Shown here one piece after another: positions 26,911 through 34,482 of a stretch of 64,000 nucleotides of DNA. The stretch comes from Dyadobacter luteus (lineage in GTDB: Bacteria > Bacteroidota > Bacteroidia > Cytophagales > Spirosomataceae), in the NCBI RefSeq assembly GCF_003383615.1, contig NZ_QNUL01000005.1, forward strand, positions 124,001 through 188,000, read 5' to 3'. The position numbers and the translations under genes are program-made. Below the pieces are notes generated by a model. It searched no databases. It worked only from the letters and a program-made list of their open reading frames with translations, and was not told the DNA's origin. Each line of letters starts with the position of its first letter. Positions within the stretch are counted from its first letter, which is position 1.

Positions 26911-28110
26911 TTAGTTGTTGCTCTCGCTTACTTTCTGATAAATCATTACCTGGTTAGATGCCACTTTGGAGAATCCGCGGACATCGTCTCCGGTCCATGC
27001 ATTGTTCATTTCTCCGTAGCTGCCAAATTTCGATGACATCAGATCATAGGGTGATTCGATTCCCTCAACATGGAAGCGATATGGAGCAAGATGTACATGC
27101 ACTCTTCCTGTTACGTGAGCCTGAGTATCCGCAAGGAAAGTTTCTATATTACGCATTACCGGTTCTACAAACTGGCCTTTGTGAAGTAAACTTCCGTACC
27201 AGTTAGCCAATTGCTCTTTCCAGTATAGTTGTTGTTCGCTCAATACATGTTTTTCAAGTGTATGATGCGCTTTGATAATCACCAAAGGAGCAGCAGCCTC
27301 AAATCCAACGCGCCCCTTAATTCCGATAATCGTATCTCCGACGTGGATATCACGACCAATTCCGAAAGGTTGTGCAATAGCTGCCAGTTTCTGAATGGCT
27401 GCTACCGGGTTTTCGAAAGATTCACCCGCAACACCTTTCAACTCACCTTTCACGAATTCCAGAGTGATGGTTTCCGGCTCAGTCTTAGAAACCTGGGTTG
27501 GCCATGCTGATTCAGGCAAGTACTGCTCAGAAGTAAGTGTTTCTTTTCCTCCAACAGATGTTCCCCACAATCCTTTATTGATACTGTAAGCGGCTTTTGC
27601 CCACTCACGTCCAACACCCTTATTGGTCAGATATTCAATTTCCGCTTCGCGTGAAAGTTTCAAATCACGAATAGGAGTAATGATTTCGGCATCAGGAATG
27701 ATGATGCGGAAGGCCATGTCGAAACGAACCTGGTCATTACCAGCTCCGGTGCTTCCGTGTGCTATTGCATTTGCTCCGATTTCCTTTGCGTACTCAGCAA
27801 CTGCAACCGCCTGGAATACACGTTCCGCACTTACCGACAGTGGATAAGTATTGTTTTTCAAGACATTACCAAATATCAGATACTTGATGCAGTCGTTGTA
27901 ATAATCTGCCGTTTTAGAGATAGTAGCATGATTTTTAACACCCAGGGCATAAGCGTTAGCCTCAATAGTTTTAAGTTCTTCGTCTGAAAAACCGCCGGTA
28001 TCTACAAGCACAGAATGTACTTCATAGCCTCTGTCTTCGGCTAAATATTTTACACAAAAGGAGGTATCTAATCCTCCGCTGAACGCTAATACTACTTTTG
28101 GCTGTGACAT
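26911..28110 (-). CDS. argG: Argininosuccinate synthase
   Basis: Condenses citrulline and aspartate with ATP. The N-terminal P-loop-like motif is KVVLAFSGGLDTSFCVKYL; the aspartate/citrulline-binding segment AHGSTGAGNDQVRFDMAF and KGLWGTSVGGKE follow. 399 residues, normal length. In the acylated pathway of this phylum citrulline is released by deacylation (argE at 32451) before this enzyme. A strong terminator lies between it and the upstream GNAT gene, so it should have its own promoter, which I could not define. Confidence 0.93.
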   Translation of the reverse strand: MSQPKVVLAFSGGLDTSFCVKYLAEDRGYEVHSVLVDTGGFSDEELKTIEANAYALGVKNHATISKTADYYNDCIKYLIFGNVLKNNTYPLSVSAERVFQAVAVAEYAKEIGANAIAHGSTGAGNDQVRFDMAFRIIIPDAEIITPIRDLKLSREAEIEYLTNKGVGREWAKAAYSINKGLWGTSVGGKETLTSEQYLPESAWPTQVSKTEPETITLEFVKGELKGVAGESFENPVAAIQKLAAIAQPFGIGRDIHVGDTIIGIKGRVGFEAAAPLVIIKAHHTLEKHVLSEQQLYWKEQLANWYGSLLHKGQFVEPVMRNIETFLADTQAHVTGRVHVHLAPYRFHVEGIESPYDLMSSKFGSYGEMNNAWTGDDVRGFSKVASNQVMIYQKVSESNN

Positions 28111-28160
28111 TACGGGAAAATAGGTTCTTATTAAACTTTAAAACTGAAATACAAAGTAAC

Positions 28161-28208
28161 AAAAAAATACCTCGCGTCGGGCTTGAAAAGCGGCCGGGCG
28201 AGGTATTT
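28161..28208 (-). terminator. Strong intrinsic terminator between the GNAT gene and argG
   Basis: Read on the minus strand, AAATACCTCGC and GCGAGGTATTT form a perfect 11-bp stem (28198-28208 with 28165-28175), directly continued by a run of seven T. It follows the GNAT stop by 39 bp and precedes the argG start by 50 bp. Confidence 0.8.
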
Positions 28209-28246
28209 ATACGATATTAATAATCTGTAAATGAATGCAGGTACAT

Positions 28247-28957
28247 TTAGTGTACGAGCATAGCCTCGGCGTTTTTCTTTTTCGCACGTTCTTCCCTTCG
28301 CAATAAAATACGTTGTTTGATACGCATCCAACGCTCGTAGAGGCTTGATTCTTTAAGGAAATCCCAGGTATCCTTTTCGGCCTGCGTTTCTGTTTTCTTA
28401 TGATCGTCAGGATTATACATCATGCCGGTGCAAAGGCAGTGCTTTCTGCCGGTACGCATCAGAACATCATAATTTACACAACTTGCGCATCCTTTCCAGA
28501 AAGCGTCGTCGGCAGGAAGTTCACTGAACGTTACGGGTTCATAACCCAGGTCAGAGTTGATCTTCATTACCGGCAAGCTTGTAGTGATACCAATAATTTT
28601 GGCATCGGGATATTTTTTGCGTGAAAGTTCAAAAGCTTTCTGTTTGATCGCTTTAGCCATTCCACTATTTCTGAAATCAGGATTTACAATAAGGCCGGAG
28701 TTTGCTACGAATTTGCCATGTTCCCATGTCTCAATGTAACAGAATCCTACCCACTCTCCGGTATTGGTAGTTGCGATAATCGCCTTTCCCTCAACCATTT
28801 TCTCCATGATATATACAGGAGAACGTTTAGCTATACCAGTACCACGTTTTTTGGCACTCTCTTCCATTTCCGCGCAAATAGTTTCGGCATAATGGAGATG
28901 ATTTTCATTGGCAGTTTGTATAACGAACTTGCTGCCCACTACTTCGGTATTTTTCAT
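28247..28957 (-). CDS. GNAT N-acyltransferase, candidate N-acylglutamate synthase
   Basis: A 236-residue acyltransferase with a GNAT core: IIATTNTGEWVGFCYIETWE, then GLIVNPDFRNSGMAKAIKQK, the acetyl-CoA pyrophosphate loop. A Cys-rich insertion (CASCVNYDVLMRTGRKHCLC) follows. Position at the head of the argG-argC-argD-argF' run, in the absence of argA or argJ, suggests it makes N-acetyl- or N-succinylglutamate, the first step. Similar GNAT genes head arginine clusters elsewhere in Bacteroidota. The activity is inferred from context, not from a diagnostic motif. Confidence 0.75.
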   Translation of the reverse strand: MKNTEVVGSKFVIQTANENHLHYAETICAEMEESAKKRGTGIAKRSPVYIMEKMVEGKAIIATTNTGEWVGFCYIETWEHGKFVANSGLIVNPDFRNSGMAKAIKQKAFELSRKKYPDAKIIGITTSLPVMKINSDLGYEPVTFSELPADDAFWKGCASCVNYDVLMRTGRKHCLCTGMMYNPDDHKKTETQAEKDTWDFLKESSLYERWMRIKQRILLRREERAKKKNAEAMLVH

Positions 28958-29322
28958 TGATGGCTATAAAGACAAAAAATGTTCGAAACAAAGAATTTAA
29001 TTCCCAGAAATAACGATGGGACGTTTCAAAAATTTAAAGAAAAAGGCGGAGAAAGTTTTGCTGCGTAGGCAAAATGAGATTAGACGGTCCGGGGGGACCT
29101 AAACCTGAATGGCGTAGTATGAAGAACAGTATGTATTCCGTTGCTATTCATGTACTTTGGTTAGTCGTCTAAGAGGATGCAAATTTCGCACAAAAAATTA
29201 TTATGACAAAACAACATGAAATATATTTTTGTGGTTCACTGTAATCAAGAAAAATTTGATTGCGACCTCAGAGGATTAGTGCTAACTATGTATGATTTTA
29301 TACCACAAACTTAATATTTCTA
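28958..29322. other. 365-bp gap with a possible structured RNA, otherwise empty
   Basis: No open reading frame of interest. It contains a nest of complementary segments on the plus strand: TTAGACG (29080-29086) with CGTCTAA (29166-29172), GGTCC/GGACC around GGGG (29086-29099, sharing one base with the first arm), and TGAATGGCG (29106-29114) with TGCTATTCA (29142-29150) using two G-U pairs. A -7-like TATTTTTG lies at 29224-29231, 92 bp before aat. The region separates the divergent GNAT and aat genes and should hold both promoters. The RNA is hypothetical. Confidence 0.25.
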
Positions 29323-29940
29323 ATGGCGGTTATTAGTACCGATGATCTTTTGTATGGCTATATAAACGGCATTTTTCCAATGGCAGAGCCGGATGGAACC
29401 ATATATTGGTATGCGCCTGATCCCCGGGCTGTAATTCCCATTGAAACTTATAAGCCCGGCAAGTCTCTGAGACCTGTTTTGAACAGGAAACAATTCGATA
29501 TCAGGATTAATACGGATTTTGAAGGCGTAATGAGAGGATGTGCAGGTTTGCGGGTACTTAGTAAAAACCAGGAGGAAGAAGGTAGCTGGATATCCGAAGA
29601 CATTATTGCATCCTATGTTGGACTGTACAAACTTGGGTTTGCACACAGCGTGGAGGCCTGGAATAACGGACAGCTTGTTGGTGGGCTGTATGGTGTATCT
29701 GTTAATGGTGTTTTTTTCGGAGAGTCTATGTTCTCCAGAGAAAGCAATTCGTCTAAAGTAGCTTTCCATTATCTGATACAGATTTTAAAAATCAATGATT
29801 TTAAATTGCTGGATACGCAGTTTATGAACGATAATGTGCTTCGTTACGGAGCCATTGAAATTCCCAAAGATGAATATATGAGGAGATTGCAGGAGGCGCT
29901 GATACTGGACAGGAAGTTTAACAAAATTACCTTTCAATGA
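29323..29940 (+). CDS. aat: Leucyl/phenylalanyl-tRNA-protein transferase
   Basis: Adds Leu or Phe to N-terminal basic residues of proteins for N-end-rule degradation by ClpAP. The signatures YGYINGIFPMAEPDGTIYWY and GGLYGVSVNGVFFGESMFSR are diagnostic; LLDTQFMNDNVLRYGAIEIP closes the core. 205 residues, normal. It stands alone ahead of proB with a 131-bp gap. Confidence 0.92.
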   Translation: MAVISTDDLLYGYINGIFPMAEPDGTIYWYAPDPRAVIPIETYKPGKSLRPVLNRKQFDIRINTDFEGVMRGCAGLRVLSKNQEEEGSWISEDIIASYVGLYKLGFAHSVEAWNNGQLVGGLYGVSVNGVFFGESMFSRESNSSKVAFHYLIQILKINDFKLLDTQFMNDNVLRYGAIEIPKDEYMRRLQEALILDRKFNKITFQ

Positions 29941-30071
29941 TGAGTGCGGTATAACTTTCTTGATCTTCCAGCCATTATATCTTCTTTTCTGATTAAGAAA
30001 AGTTAAATTTGGGATAAAATTGTTTTATAGTTCTCAGCCACTTCGTGCGGCCGGATTTACAGAAGTTCACA

Positions 30072-31103
30072 GTGTCAAAACCAATTCTAGTTATAAAATT
30101 CGGAACGGCTTCCATTACGCTGGCATCCGGAGAGCCTGATGTGAGAATCATCTCAGAAATAGCAAGGCAGGTTTCTTCTATTCACTCTCAATACAGAATC
30201 ATCATTGTTTCATCCGGTGCGGTAGGTGCAGGAAAAGCCTATATTCAGGATTATAAAGGAACCATGACGCAACGCAAGGCAGCTGCATCAGTGGGTAATC
30301 CTTTGCTGGTTGGGTTGTATGCAAGTTATTTTGCTCCGAATCAAATCTATATAGCGCAAAGTCTTTGCGAAAGACAGCATTTCGCTAACCGCAATAAGTT
30401 TCTTCAACTGAAAGGTACATTTGAAGAACTTTGGGAAAACGATATTATTCCTATTGTCAATGAAAATGACGTTGTAAGCGACCGTGAGTTAAAGTTTTCG
30501 GACAATGACGAACTGGCTACGTTACTGGCTGTGGGCTTTGGTGCTGAAAAACTCATGTTCTGTACTTCGGTAGGCGGCTTGCTCGATGAGAACGGTGGTA
30601 TTATCCGGAACGTAAATAATGTGAATGAGGTTTTCAGATTTGTACGTACGGATAAGTCTTTCCTTGGTTTGGGAGGTATGGCTTCCAAGCTCACATTTGC
30701 CAAACTTGCTGCACGTATGGCTATTCAGGTGGTCATATTCGGTATGAATCAGACAGATGAACTTCTGCTGGCTCTGGAAGGCAAAGCAGGGACTGTGATA
30801 GGAGCGGGAAAAAGTACCTTGTCGGCACGGAATCGCTGGCTGGGTAGCGGAGGATTGGTTTCCGGAACGCTGCATATCGACGAAGGGGCTTCCAAGGCAC
30901 TGTTGAAAAGAAAGAGTTTGCTTGCAGTGGGCGTTACTGATGTAACCGGTGAGTTTGAAGCTGGTGAGATTATAGAGATATATTCGCCGGATCATGAAAT
31001 GATCGCTGTGGCGCGTGCAAGAGAAACTTCGGGCGCGATCAAAGAAAATTTAAAGACAGTGAATTTTGAAGTGGCGCATGCCAATGATATCGTACTATTA
31101 TAA
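30072..31103 (+). CDS. proB: Glutamate 5-kinase
   Basis: Phosphorylates glutamate for proline synthesis. The kinase domain starts KPILVIKFGTASITL and contains IIIVSSGAVGAGKAYI, IIPIVNENDVVSDRELKFSD and the GGMASKLTFAKLAA loop; a C-terminal PUA domain follows (RKSLLAVGVTDVTGEFEAGE). The start is taken at GTG 30072; a GTG at 30045 would add nine residues ahead of the conserved N-terminus. It is a ProB, not an acetylglutamate kinase: the PUA domain and SSGAVGAG motif decide this. The stop overlaps the proA start (TAATG). Confidence 0.9.
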   Translation: MSKPILVIKFGTASITLASGEPDVRIISEIARQVSSIHSQYRIIIVSSGAVGAGKAYIQDYKGTMTQRKAAASVGNPLLVGLYASYFAPNQIYIAQSLCERQHFANRNKFLQLKGTFEELWENDIIPIVNENDVVSDRELKFSDNDELATLLAVGFGAEKLMFCTSVGGLLDENGGIIRNVNNVNEVFRFVRTDKSFLGLGGMASKLTFAKLAARMAIQVVIFGMNQTDELLLALEGKAGTVIGAGKSTLSARNRWLGSGGLVSGTLHIDEGASKALLKRKSLLAVGVTDVTGEFEAGEIIEIYSPDHEMIAVARARETSGAIKENLKTVNFEVAHANDIVLL

Positions 31104-32353
31104 TGGACTCCATTTTACCTTTACTAAAAGCTACTCAGGACGCATCCGTTGCGGTACGTAAGCTGAGTGATAAGGACAGAGCTGATCTTTTGCTATCTCT
31201 GGCAAACAAGGTCATAGCGAATGAAGAACAGATTGTTGAGGAAAATAAAAAAGACCTCGACGCAATGGATGACACGGATCCCAAAAAAGATCGTCTTCTA
31301 CTCAATAAAAAAAGAATTGAAGCTCTGGCCCAAAGTCTTCGGGATGTGGCTGCCCTGGCTGATCCCACGGGTAAAGTGCTTTTGGAAAGAACGATTGAAC
31401 AAGGACTTTCTTTGCAGAAACTGGCCGTACCGCTGGGTGTAGTGGGTGTGATATACGAATCCCGCCCTAACGTGACGCTGGATGTGGCGGCACTTTGCCT
31501 GCGTTCCGGGAATGCCTGTGTATTGAAAGGTGGTAAAGAAGCACATTATTCCAATACGTATCTGGTAAGTTTGATTCACGAAAGTCTGGAAGAGATAGGT
31601 GTACCTGCTGCTGCGGTGAACTTGTTGCCAACGGGCCGGGAGTTTGTGATGGAATTACTGACGGCTACAAAATATGTGGATATTATCATTCCAAGAGGTT
31701 CTGAAGGATTAATAAAATTCGTTCGTCAGAATTCTCTGGTTCCTACTATTGAAACCGGAGCCGGTGTTTGCCACACCTATGTGGAGAAAACGGGTGATTT
31801 GGACAAAGCCGCTTCTATTGTTGTGAATGCAAAAGTTTCACGACCATCTGTTTGTAATTCTCTGGATACTATCCTGGTAGATAAAGAGGTTGCCGCGGAT
31901 TTTCTGCCAAAGCTGAAAGAGGAGTTTGTAAAATGGAATGTGGAAGTATTTGCAGATAAAACGGCCTATGGTATATTCGAGGGAGTTCAATATCCTTTCT
32001 TACAGAGAGCGGAGCCTGAGGATTTCGGGCGTGAGTTTCTTGACTATAAATGCTCGGTAAAAGTTGTAGATGGGCTGGATGAGGCGCTTGGTCATATCCG
32101 TGAACATTCGTCCCGTCACTCGGAGGCAATTATTTCGAAGGATAGCGATGCAATTGATAATTTTCTGAAAGAAGTGGATGCTGCTGCGGTATATGCCAAT
32201 GCGTCTACGCGCTTCACCGATGGAGGAGTTTTTGCTTTGGGTGCTGAAATAGGCATTTCTACGCAGAAGCTACATGCACGTGGACCGTTTGCTCTGGAAA
32301 AACTCGTAACAGAAAAATGGGTTGTGAGAGGCGACGGACAGGTGAGGTGGTAA
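31103..32353 (+). CDS. proA: Gamma-glutamyl phosphate reductase
   Basis: NADPH-dependent reductase that makes glutamate-5-semialdehyde, the second proline step. 416 residues with VPLGVVGVIYESRPNVTLDV near residue 110, the catalytic-cysteine region NAKVSRPSVCNSLDTILVD, and ASTRFTDGGVFALGAEIGIS near the C-terminus. It overlaps proB by one base and is followed by a strong terminator. Confidence 0.93.
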   Translation: MDSILPLLKATQDASVAVRKLSDKDRADLLLSLANKVIANEEQIVEENKKDLDAMDDTDPKKDRLLLNKKRIEALAQSLRDVAALADPTGKVLLERTIEQGLSLQKLAVPLGVVGVIYESRPNVTLDVAALCLRSGNACVLKGGKEAHYSNTYLVSLIHESLEEIGVPAAAVNLLPTGREFVMELLTATKYVDIIIPRGSEGLIKFVRQNSLVPTIETGAGVCHTYVEKTGDLDKAASIVVNAKVSRPSVCNSLDTILVDKEVAADFLPKLKEEFVKWNVEVFADKTAYGIFEGVQYPFLQRAEPEDFGREFLDYKCSVKVVDGLDEALGHIREHSSRHSEAIISKDSDAIDNFLKEVDAAAVYANASTRFTDGGVFALGAEIGISTQKLHARGPFALEKLVTEKWVVRGDGQVRW

Positions 32354-32372
32354 ATATCTCTAATGGAATTCT

Positions 32373-32409
32373 AAGGGAGTAGTACTGTAAGGTGCAACTC
32401 CCTTTTTTT
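32373..32409 (+). terminator. Intrinsic terminator after proA
   Basis: AAGGGAGT (32373-32380) pairs with ACTCCCTT (32397-32404), followed by five more T. It ends the proBA transcript 19 bp after the stop and places argE under its own promoter. Confidence 0.75.
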
Positions 32410-32410
32410 A

Positions 32411-32418
32411 TACCTTTG
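32411..32418 (+). promoter_or_regulatory. Candidate -7 element of argE
   Basis: TACCTTTG is a full match to TAnnTTTG, immediately after the proA terminator and 32 bp before the argE ATG. No clear -33 TTTG at the usual distance. Confidence 0.35.
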
Positions 32419-32450
32419 CCCAAAATCATCGGAGAATAACCCAACCCGTC

Positions 32451-33536
32451 ATGGAGAAAGTAGAAGCGATTGAGCATATAAAAATATTGAGTGAGGAAGC
32501 TGTTGCATTACTGAAGGAATTGATAGAAACAGAGTCGTTCAGCAGGGAAGAGGAAGGGACAGCATTTTTGATAGAGAATTATTTCAATAAAAAGGGAATT
32601 CCTTTTTCCCGTAAAAAGAACAACTTGTGGGCGTTCAATAAGCACTTTGATCATACTAAACCTACATTGTTGCTGAATTCCCATCATGACACAGTAAAAC
32701 CTAACAAATCCTGGACACTCAATCCTTTTGTTGCTAAGGTCGAAGATGGTAAATTGTATGGTTTGGGCAGTAATGATGCAGGCGGTTGTCTGGTTTCTTT
32801 GTTGGCTACGTTCTGTTACTTCTATGAGTATGAGAATCTGAATTATAATATAGCAATTGCGACTACTGCGGAAGAAGAAATATCAGGTAAGGAAGGTTTG
32901 GAAATAGTGGTGCCCGAGTTGCCTGAAATTTCGTTTGCAATTGTGGGTGAGCCTACTGAAATGCATCTGGCTGTGGCAGAAAAGGGGTTACTTGTACTGG
33001 ATTGTGCAGCGAAAGGGAAATCGGGACATGCGGCACGGGAAGAAGGTGATAACGCCATATACAAAGCTTTGAAAGATATTCAGTGGATCAACAGCTATCA
33101 GTTTCCGAAAGTGTCGCCTACTTTGGGACCCGTAAAAATGTCTGTCACCATCATCAACGCCGGAACACAACACAACGTGGTTCCAGATGTATGTAATTTT
33201 ACTATAGATGTGCGTGCAACAGATCAATATACACTGGAGGAAATCATTGACGTAATTCAGGAGCATATTGGTTCAGAAGTGAGTGCCAGATCCATTCGTT
33301 TGAGACCATCAAGTATTCCGATGGATCACCCGATTGTCAAGGCCGGACTGGCTTTGGGAAGAAATGCATACGGCTCGCCAACTACATCTGATCAGGCATT
33401 GCTCGATTGCCCTTCACTGAAAATGGGTCCGGGTCATTCGGGACGCTCGCATAGTGCTGATGAGTTTATTTATTTACATGAAATCGACGCTGGTATCAAG
33501 CAGTATATTACCATGCTTGAAGCGGTAATTCTTTAA
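32451..33536 (+). CDS. argE: M20-family N-acyl-amino-acid deacylase (argE type)
   Basis: Zinc-dependent deacylase expected to remove the acyl group from N-acylcitrulline or N-acylornithine. 361 residues with metal ligands in LLLNSHHDTVKPN and LYGLGSNDAGGCLVSLLA, the general-base Glu pair in ATTAEEEISGKEGL, and GEPTEMHLAVAEKGLLVLD; the dimerisation domain lies at ~180-290. The M20 family also includes DapE; the arginine cluster context on the opposite strand favours ArgE, and in this pathway the natural substrate is probably N-acylcitrulline. The crotonase-like gene begins 5 bp after the stop. Confidence 0.85.
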   Translation: MEKVEAIEHIKILSEEAVALLKELIETESFSREEEGTAFLIENYFNKKGIPFSRKKNNLWAFNKHFDHTKPTLLLNSHHDTVKPNKSWTLNPFVAKVEDGKLYGLGSNDAGGCLVSLLATFCYFYEYENLNYNIAIATTAEEEISGKEGLEIVVPELPEISFAIVGEPTEMHLAVAEKGLLVLDCAAKGKSGHAAREEGDNAIYKALKDIQWINSYQFPKVSPTLGPVKMSVTIINAGTQHNVVPDVCNFTIDVRATDQYTLEEIIDVIQEHIGSEVSARSIRLRPSSIPMDHPIVKAGLALGRNAYGSPTTSDQALLDCPSLKMGPGHSGRSHSADEFIYLHEIDAGIKQYITMLEAVIL

Positions 33537-33541
33537 ATAAG

Positions 33542-34369
33542 ATGCAGTTTTATCGGGAAAAGGATATTCAGAAGTTTGATCAGGTTCGATTTGTATATGT
33601 CAAAACTGAACTAAAAGGTCATGTATTCCGGATTACGCTGAATCGTCCTGAAAAACGCAATGCTTTCACGCCAACGATGGTGAAGGAAATTACCTACGCG
33701 TTGGCGTATGCACATTATACGCCGGAAGTGAGGTGTGTAATACTTGAAGCCAAAGGGCCGGTTTTTTGTGCAGGAGCAGATCTGAATGCTTTCCATAATC
33801 CGGATGCCGATATAAAGAATGAAAGCCTTCCGGAGATTCAGGGAGAAGCCCGACTAGGTGATGCATTCTCTCAGCTGTTAAAACCAAGTATAGCGCTTGT
33901 AGAAGGACCTGTGTTAGCCGGAGGTTTTTTACTGATATGCGGCTGCACATTCGTATTGAGCGTATCTGAAGCTACGTTCAGTCTGCCAGAGGTGAAGAGA
34001 GGCATATGGCCGATGCAGGTGATGGAATCGCTGACAGGGTTGGTGCCGGCTCGTAAAATTATGGAAATGGCTATAACAGGAAAAAGTTATTCAGCCGCTG
34101 AGGCCCTGGAAATGGGTCTGCTCACACAGGTTATATCTCCTGAACAAATACAAAGGGAAGCGGATAAACTGGCAGATCTGATATGCGAGAACGCGCCGTA
34201 CGCCATTCAATCTGGTTTGAAGGCATTTCAGAAATTACCCTCGATACCTGCAGGTGACCGTCATCGTTTTTTGAAAGAGCAACTGGATTTTTTACTACTT
34301 TCAGAGGATGCGAAAGAAGGTACAGCAGCATTCCGAGAAAAAAGAAATCCCATCTGGAAAGGTAAATAA
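33542..34369 (+). CDS. Enoyl-CoA hydratase/isomerase family protein
   Basis: A 275-residue crotonase-fold protein. RITLNRPEKRNAFTPTMVKE and the oxyanion-hole segment FCAGADLNAF are typical. Of the two catalytic glutamates of crotonase, the second is kept (FSLPEVKRGIWP) but the first is replaced: the GGGCEL region reads AGGFLLICGCTF, with Leu where Glu144 is expected. Hydratase chemistry is therefore uncertain; isomerase or other CoA chemistry is possible. It is likely co-transcribed with argE (5-bp gap). Confidence 0.82.
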   Translation: MQFYREKDIQKFDQVRFVYVKTELKGHVFRITLNRPEKRNAFTPTMVKEITYALAYAHYTPEVRCVILEAKGPVFCAGADLNAFHNPDADIKNESLPEIQGEARLGDAFSQLLKPSIALVEGPVLAGGFLLICGCTFVLSVSEATFSLPEVKRGIWPMQVMESLTGLVPARKIMEMAITGKSYSAAEALEMGLLTQVISPEQIQREADKLADLICENAPYAIQSGLKAFQKLPSIPAGDRHRFLKEQLDFLLLSEDAKEGTAAFREKRNPIWKGK

Positions 34370-34443
34370 GCAGTTACTATAACCTAGCCAACATTGTCTG
34401 GAAGGTTATTGAGTGACTATTGTGATCTTCCTTAGCCGGGCCC

Positions 34444-34479
34444 TAAGCTAACGGCTAAAAGCTGATAGCTAACAGCTAG
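34444..34479. repeat. Short AGCTAAC repeat between convergent genes
   Basis: About 36 bp made of degenerate units AGCTAACGGCTAA and AGCTAACAGCTAG with AGCTGAT between them, in the 113-bp gap between the convergent crotonase-like and RNase G genes. AGCT palindromes make local hairpins possible. Confidence 0.4.
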
Positions 34480-34482
34480 ACA

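Noticed and set aside
29041..29130. TPP-riboswitch-like fragments (AACCTGA, GGCGTAG)
   Set aside because: The core CTGAGA and GATAATGCCAGCGTAG elements are missing and the flanking gene is not thiamine-related.
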